Part shown: positions 59,754-64,000 of the stretch, piece after piece
Numbering within the stretch: position 1 is the stretch's first letter
How the letters are laid out: each line of letters starts with the position of its first letter
Assembly: GCF_937958065.1 (NCBI RefSeq)
Contig: NZ_CALFXI010000061.1
Span: forward strand, 1-64,000
Length of the DNA stretch: 64,000 bases
Direction of reading: 5' to 3'
Source of the DNA: an uncultured Steroidobacter sp.
GTDB taxonomy: Bacteria; Pseudomonadota; Gammaproteobacteria; Steroidobacterales; Steroidobacteraceae
Made by a program: the position numbers and the translations under genes
The notes under the pieces: model-generated
What the model was told of the DNA's origin: nothing
Databases searched by the model: none
The model's input: only the letters and a program-made list of their open reading frames with translations

Positions 59754-62273
59754 ATGGCCACTTCTGTGAAGCCACTGGAAAGCCAGCCCTACGAAGACGA
59801 GCGTACGGCGCTCACCAAGGAGGCATTCAAGCACTCGTTCCTGGACAATTTGTTCTACGTGCAAGGCAAGTTTCCCGCGCTCGCCACTCAGAACGATTAC
59901 TACCAGGCGCTGGCCTGCGCGGTCCGCGACCGCCTGTTACAGCGCTGGATCAGCACGGCGGCCGCTTATACCAGGCAGGGCTCGCGCACCGTCGCGTACT
60001 TTTCGGCCGAGTTTCTGATGGGGCCGCACCTTGGAAACAACCTGATCAATCTCGGTATCTACGAACAGGTCCGCGAGGCCATCGCCGAGCTGGGCCTGGA
60101 TTTCGATACCTTATTGCGCCAGGAGGACGAGCCGGGACTGGGCAATGGCGGTCTCGGGCGCCTGGCGGCGTGCTTCATCGACTCGATGGCCACGCTGGAG
60201 ATCCCCTCGCTGGGCTACGGCATCCGTTACGAGTTCGGCATTTTTCATCAGGAGATCGTCGACGGCTGGCAGATGGAGCGCACCGACAAGTGGCTGCGCT
60301 TCGGCAATCCCTGGGAGATCCTGCGGCCGGAGTGGGCGGTCGAAGTCAAGCTTGGCGGTCACACCGAGCAGTATCGCGACGAGCAGGAGCGTCTGCGCGT
60401 TCGCTGGGTGCCGGAGAAGGTCGTGGTCGGCGTGCCCTATGACACGCCCATTCTCGGCTATCGGAACAACACTGCGAACACGCTGCGCTTGTGGAAGGCG
60501 GAGGCGCCGGAGTCGTTCGACTTCTCGACCTTCAATCGCGGCGACTATGGCGGCGCGGTCCGGCAGAAAGTGTGGTCGGAAACGCTGAGCAAGGTGCTCT
60601 ATCCCAATGACGAGCAGATCCAGGGCAAGACGCTGCGCCTGGAGCAGCAATATTTCTTCGTGTCCGCTTCGCTGCAGGACATGCTGCGAATCATGCGCGT
60701 GCAGAAGCTGCCGCTGGAGCGCTTCCACGAAAAGTTCGCCGTGCAGCTCAACGATACCCATCCGGCGATCGCCGTCGCCGAGCTGATGCGGCTGCTGGTG
60801 GACGATCATGCGATGCCCTGGGAGCGAGCCTGGGACATCACCTGCAGGACGTTTTCATACACCAACCACACGCTGTTGCCCGAAGCGCTGGAGTGCTGGC
60901 CGCTCGAACTGTTCAAATCGGTGCTGCCGCGGCACCTGGACATCATCTACGAGATCAATGCGCGCTTCCTCGACGAAGTGCGCATTCGCTTCTACGGCGA
61001 CGAGTCGCGGCTCGCGCGATTGTCATTGATCGACGAGCATGGCGAGCGATATGTGCGCATGGCGCACCTCGCGTGCGTCGGCAGCCATACGATCAACGGT
61101 GTGGCGGAGCTGCACTCCGAGCTGCTCAAGCATGACGTGCTCAAAGACTTCTACGAGATGTGGCCGCGCAAGTTCAGCAACAAGACCAACGGCGTGACGC
61201 CACGCCGCTGGATGGCGCTGAGCAATCCGCGCCTGACGGAGTTGATCAGTGCGGCGATCGGCGACTCCTGGATCAAGAACCTGGATGAGCTGATCAAGCT
61301 CGAGCCGCTGGCGCAGGATGCCGCGTTCCGGCAGCGCTGGCGCGAGGTCAAGCACGCCAACAAGGTCGACTTCGCGGCCGTCGTGAAGCGGCGCAATGGG
61401 ATCGATATCGATCCGCAGTCGCTGTTCGATGTCCAGGTCAAGCGCATTCACGAGTACAAGCGGCAGCACCTGAACATCCTGCACGTGATTGCCCTGTATC
61501 ACCGCCTGCGCTCGGATCCGAACGCCGAGATCCAGCCCCGCACCTTCATTTTCGGTGGCAAGGCGGCGCCGGCGTATCACATGGCCAAGCTCATCATCAA
61601 ACTGATCAACTCGGTGGGGGACGTGATCAATCGCGACCCGGCGGTCAAGGACCGACTGAAGGTGGTGTTCCTGCCGAACTTCAATGTCACCAATGGTCAG
61701 CGCGTGTATCCGGCCGCGGATCTGTCCGAGCAGATCTCTACCGCCGGCAAGGAGGCGTCGGGCACCGGCAACATGAAATTCTCCATGAACGGTGCGTTGA
61801 CCATCGGCACCATGGATGGCGCCAACATTGAGATCCGTCAGGAAGTCGGCGCGGAGAACTTCTTCCTGTTCGGCTTGACCGCCGAGCAGGTCGCGCAAAC
61901 CAAGCTGCGAGGGTATCGCCCGCGGGAGCACATGACGCCCGAGCTGCAGGAGGTGATCTCTCTGATCAACAGCGGCTTTTTCTCACGGGGCGACACGGAG
62001 TTGTTCCGCGCGCTCACCGAAGGGCTGCTGTGGCACGACCCGTATCTGGTCTTCGCAGACTTCGAGTCGTATTCCGAATGTCAGCTGCGAGTGAGCCAGG
62101 CTTACCGCGATGTGGATCACTGGACGCGCATGTCGATCCTGAACAGCGCGCGCAGCGGCAAGTTTTCTTCGGATCGCACCATCCGCGAGTACTGCGCCGA
62201 CATCTGGCACGCGCCGTCCGTGCCCGTGCGCCTGCTTTCTCAGGAAGACGTGAAGGTCGGCTTCATGCAGTGA
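59754..62273 (+). CDS. glgP: Glycogen/starch phosphorylase
   Basis: 839 residues from the ATG of MATSVKPLESQPYEDERTAL; the frame is open upstream but non-coding in look. GT35 phosphorylase landmarks: YFSAEFLMGPHLGNNLINLG, EPGLGNGGLGRLAACFIDSM, KKANGVTPRRW-like NKTNGVTPRRWM, VQVKRIHEYKRQHLN, and the pyridoxal-phosphate Lys region TAGKEASGTGNMKFSMNGALTIGT (split here by reading 20 residues at a time: EASGTGNMKFSMNGALT). It releases glucose-1-phosphate from glycogen. No other glycogen genes lie in the window. Confidence 0.95.
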   Translation: MATSVKPLESQPYEDERTALTKEAFKHSFLDNLFYVQGKFPALATQNDYYQALACAVRDRLLQRWISTAAAYTRQGSRTVAYFSAEFLMGPHLGNNLINLGIYEQVREAIAELGLDFDTLLRQEDEPGLGNGGLGRLAACFIDSMATLEIPSLGYGIRYEFGIFHQEIVDGWQMERTDKWLRFGNPWEILRPEWAVEVKLGGHTEQYRDEQERLRVRWVPEKVVVGVPYDTPILGYRNNTANTLRLWKAEAPESFDFSTFNRGDYGGAVRQKVWSETLSKVLYPNDEQIQGKTLRLEQQYFFVSASLQDMLRIMRVQKLPLERFHEKFAVQLNDTHPAIAVAELMRLLVDDHAMPWERAWDITCRTFSYTNHTLLPEALECWPLELFKSVLPRHLDIIYEINARFLDEVRIRFYGDESRLARLSLIDEHGERYVRMAHLACVGSHTINGVAELHSELLKHDVLKDFYEMWPRKFSNKTNGVTPRRWMALSNPRLTELISAAIGDSWIKNLDELIKLEPLAQDAAFRQRWREVKHANKVDFAAVVKRRNGIDIDPQSLFDVQVKRIHEYKRQHLNILHVIALYHRLRSDPNAEIQPRTFIFGGKAAPAYHMAKLIIKLINSVGDVINRDPAVKDRLKVVFLPNFNVTNGQRVYPAADLSEQISTAGKEASGTGNMKFSMNGALTIGTMDGANIEIRQEVGAENFFLFGLTAEQVAQTKLRGYRPREHMTPELQEVISLINSGFFSRGDTELFRALTEGLLWHDPYLVFADFESYSECQLRVSQAYRDVDHWTRMSILNSARSGKFSSDRTIREYCADIWHAPSVPVRLLSQEDVKVGFMQ

Positions 62274-62276
62274 GCA

Positions 62277-62300
62277 AAGGCGCAGCACGGGCTGCGCCTT
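62277..62300. terminator. Stem-loop terminator between glgP and fumarase
   Basis: 10-bp perfect stem AAGGCGCAGC/GCTGCGCCTT with loop ACGG, three bases after the glgP stop and six bases before the fumarase stop on the other strand. It probably serves both convergent transcripts; the T-run is weak (CGATTCTT). Confidence 0.7.
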
Positions 62301-62306
62301 CGATTC

Positions 62307-63833
62307 TTACACCACTTTGACCGGGATGCCGGCGATGCGTTTGCGCCATTCCGCCGGGCCGGTCTCGTGTACTGACTCGCCGCGGGCGTCAACGGCCACG
62401 GTCACCGGCATGTCCTTCACTTCGAACTCGTAGATCGCTTCCATGCCCAGGTCGCCGAACGCGACCACGCGGCTGGAACGAATCGCCTTCGACACCAGAT
62501 ACGCCGAACCGCCGACCGCCATCAGATACGCAGCTTTGTGCTTGCGAATGGACGCGATCGCTTCGGGGCCGCGTTCGGACTTGCCGACCATGGCGATCAG
62601 ACCGGTCTTGCCGAGCATCATCTCGGTGAACTTGTCCATGCGCGTGGCCGTGGTCGGGCCGGCGGGACCGACGACTTCACCCTTCACGGGATCGACCGGG
62701 CCGACGTAATAGATCACGCGATTCTTGAAATCCAGTCCCGGCGGCAACGGCTGGCCGGATTCGATCAGCGTGCTGATGCGCTTGTGAGCGGCATCGCGGC
62801 CGGTGAGCATCTTGCCCGAGAGCAGCAAACGTTCACCCGGCTTCCACGACGCCACGTCTTCGCGCGTGAGCGCATCGAGATTCACACGACGCGATTCAGC
62901 GGAGGCTTGATACGTGAGCTTCGGCCACAGCTCCAGATCCGGTGGATCGAGCTTCGCGGGCCCCGAGCCGTCGAGCACGAAGTGCGCGTGACGAGTCGCG
63001 GCGCAATTCGGAATCACGGCGACCGGCAGCGACGCGGCGTGCGTCGGGCAATGTTTGATCTTCACGTCGAGCACGGTGGTGAGGCCGCCGAGGCCCTGCG
63101 CGCCGATGCCGAGCGCGTTGATCTTGTCCATGATCTCCAGGCGCAGCGCTTCGAACTTGTCCTTCGGGCCGGCTTCGCGGATCTCGTGAATGTCGATGGG
63201 TTCGAACAACGATTCCTTGGCCATCACCATGGCCTTCTCGGCGGTGCCGCCGATGCCGATGCCGAGCATGCCCGGCGGGCACCAGCCCGCGCCCATCTGC
63301 GGCACGGTCTTCACCAGCCAGTCGACGATGGAATCGGACGGATTCAACATCACCATCTTGGATTTGTTTTCCGAGCCGCCGCCCTTGGCCGCGACCGCGA
63401 TGTCGAGCGTATCGCCCGCCACGACCTCCATGTGGATGACCGCGGGCGTGTTGTCCCTGGTGTTCTTTCTATCGAACAAGGGGTCGCCGACGATCGAGGC
63501 ACGCAGCGTGTTGTCCGGATGGTTGTAAGCGCGCCGCACGCCTTCGTTGATCATGTCGCTCAGCGACATCGTGGCGTCGGTCCACTGCACGTTCATGCCG
63601 ACCTTGACGAACACCGTGACGATGCCGGTGTCCTGGCAGATCGGGCGGTGGCCTTCGGCGCACATGCGCGAATTCACCAGAATCTGTTTGATCGCATCCT
63701 TCGCCGCCGGGCTTTCCTCGCGTTCGTAAGCGGCCGCCATGGCCTGGATGAAATCGGGCGAGTGGTAATAGGAAATGTACTGCAGGGCGTCCGCGACGCT
63801 CTGGATCACATCGTCTTGCTTGATGGCTGGCAT
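62307..63833 (-). CDS. Fumarate hydratase, class I (iron-sulfur)
   Basis: 508 residues, oxygen-sensitive 4Fe-4S fumarase of the TCA cycle, interconverting fumarate and malate. Visible: GHRPICQDTGIVTVFVKVG (cluster Cys), KGGGSENKSKMVMLNPSDS, GAGWCPPGMLGIGIGGTAEKAM, THAASLPVAVIPNCAATRHAHF (second Cys) and the C-terminal beta domain GKMLTGRDAAHKRI and VGPVGP-like VVGPAGPTTATRMDKF. Alpha and beta parts are fused in one chain, as in FumA/FumB. Single gene with about 90 bases to the next gene upstream. Confidence 0.95.
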   Translation of the reverse strand: MPAIKQDDVIQSVADALQYISYYHSPDFIQAMAAAYEREESPAAKDAIKQILVNSRMCAEGHRPICQDTGIVTVFVKVGMNVQWTDATMSLSDMINEGVRRAYNHPDNTLRASIVGDPLFDRKNTRDNTPAVIHMEVVAGDTLDIAVAAKGGGSENKSKMVMLNPSDSIVDWLVKTVPQMGAGWCPPGMLGIGIGGTAEKAMVMAKESLFEPIDIHEIREAGPKDKFEALRLEIMDKINALGIGAQGLGGLTTVLDVKIKHCPTHAASLPVAVIPNCAATRHAHFVLDGSGPAKLDPPDLELWPKLTYQASAESRRVNLDALTREDVASWKPGERLLLSGKMLTGRDAAHKRISTLIESGQPLPPGLDFKNRVIYYVGPVDPVKGEVVGPAGPTTATRMDKFTEMMLGKTGLIAMVGKSERGPEAIASIRKHKAAYLMAVGGSAYLVSKAIRSSRVVAFGDLGMEAIYEFEVKDMPVTVAVDARGESVHETGPAEWRKRIAGIPVKVV

Positions 63834-63925
63834 GGTCGTGGTGTGGAGCTCGACGGGCTCGCGAGGGGGCGGAATCTACCATCCGCGTCCCGATGCGGCC
63901 ACCACGCGGACCGCGAACGCAGGTA

Positions 63926-64000
63926 TCACTTTATGCGAAGGCCCGCGAGCTCCCGGATGCGCCGCAGGTAGGCTTGCTCGTCGGGCGGCCGACCGGCGCG
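63926..64000 (-). CDS. C-terminal fragment of an unidentified gene
   Basis: On the minus strand a frame is open from the window edge to a TGA at 63926-63928 and reads RAGRPPDEQAYLRRIRELAG then LRIK. The helical, charged composition looks coding, but 24 residues are too few to name a family. The gene starts outside the window. Confidence 0.4.
   Translation of the reverse strand, partial: RAGRPPDEQAYLRRIRELAGLRIK

Noticed and set aside
1..64000. CRISPR arrays, tRNA or rRNA genes, phage att sites
   Set aside because: I found no regularly spaced repeats, no tRNA-like cloverleaf or rRNA sequence, and no integrase or flanking direct repeats on reading both strands.

Overview
The window is GC-rich, tightly packed bacterial chromosome. 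The homodimeric-type AceE with a lipoyl-bearing E3, FecI/FecR/TonB-receptor modules, a class I fumarase, an OmpA protein and Tat-exported molybdo-enzymes indicate a gammaproteobacterium with an outer membrane. A Steroidobacteraceae/Nevskiales-like or Xanthomonadales-like soil bacterium would fit, but that placement is inference. I saw no rRNA, tRNA, CRISPR array or complete insertion sequence.

Layout. 1-5.5 kb: pyruvate dehydrogenase operon aceE (5' end outside the window)-aceF-lpdA. 5.8-10.4 kb: a FecI sigma/FecR anti-sigma/TonB-receptor module, followed convergently by a 51-codon lasso-peptide precursor gene (10448-10603). 10.9-19.7 kb: a metallo-hydrolase, a RecB-like nuclease/helicase, a YIP1 membrane protein, a quinone oxidoreductase and a GntR regulator. 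19.9-28 kb: two more FecI genes, three FecR genes and a second TonB receptor, convergent with a lasso-peptide operon (27974-30841, minus strand) coding for cyclase, fused leader-binding/protease protein and a 43-residue precursor. 31.4-34.4 kb: a degenerate REP-type transposase relative, a Nudix hydrolase and a VanZ-like protein. 34.4-41.4 kb: class III alcohol dehydrogenase, the two-subunit IorAB molybdenum hydroxylase, a GH3 beta-glucosidase and a small secreted protein. 41.4-46.3 kb: chemotaxis-related genes (sensor-CheW hybrid, CheY-like regulator) with a histidine phosphatase. 46.5-54.7 kb: a guanidine transport and degradation locus controlled in part by a guanidine-I (ykkC) riboswitch. 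54.9-64 kb: a membrane protein, an acyl-CoA ligase, OmpA, an HTH regulator, glycogen phosphorylase and fumarase.

The most interesting content is the lasso-peptide system. Two tiny precursor genes lie 20 kb apart. Both have a leader ending in DLGDAxxETRQ, followed by an aromatic residue and then an Asp-Ser at the same distance. Each precursor lies downstream of, and convergent with, its own FecI-FecR-TonB-receptor module, but only one locus carries maturation enzymes. The simplest model is one set of enzymes maturing two peptides, each sensed or re-imported by its own receptor. Neither an ABC exporter nor a lasso isopeptidase is visible.

The second notable point is that the genes that family names would label urea carboxylase, urea-carboxylase-associated proteins and ABC transporter are better read as guanidine metabolism, because a clear guanidine-I aptamer precedes the transporter operon.
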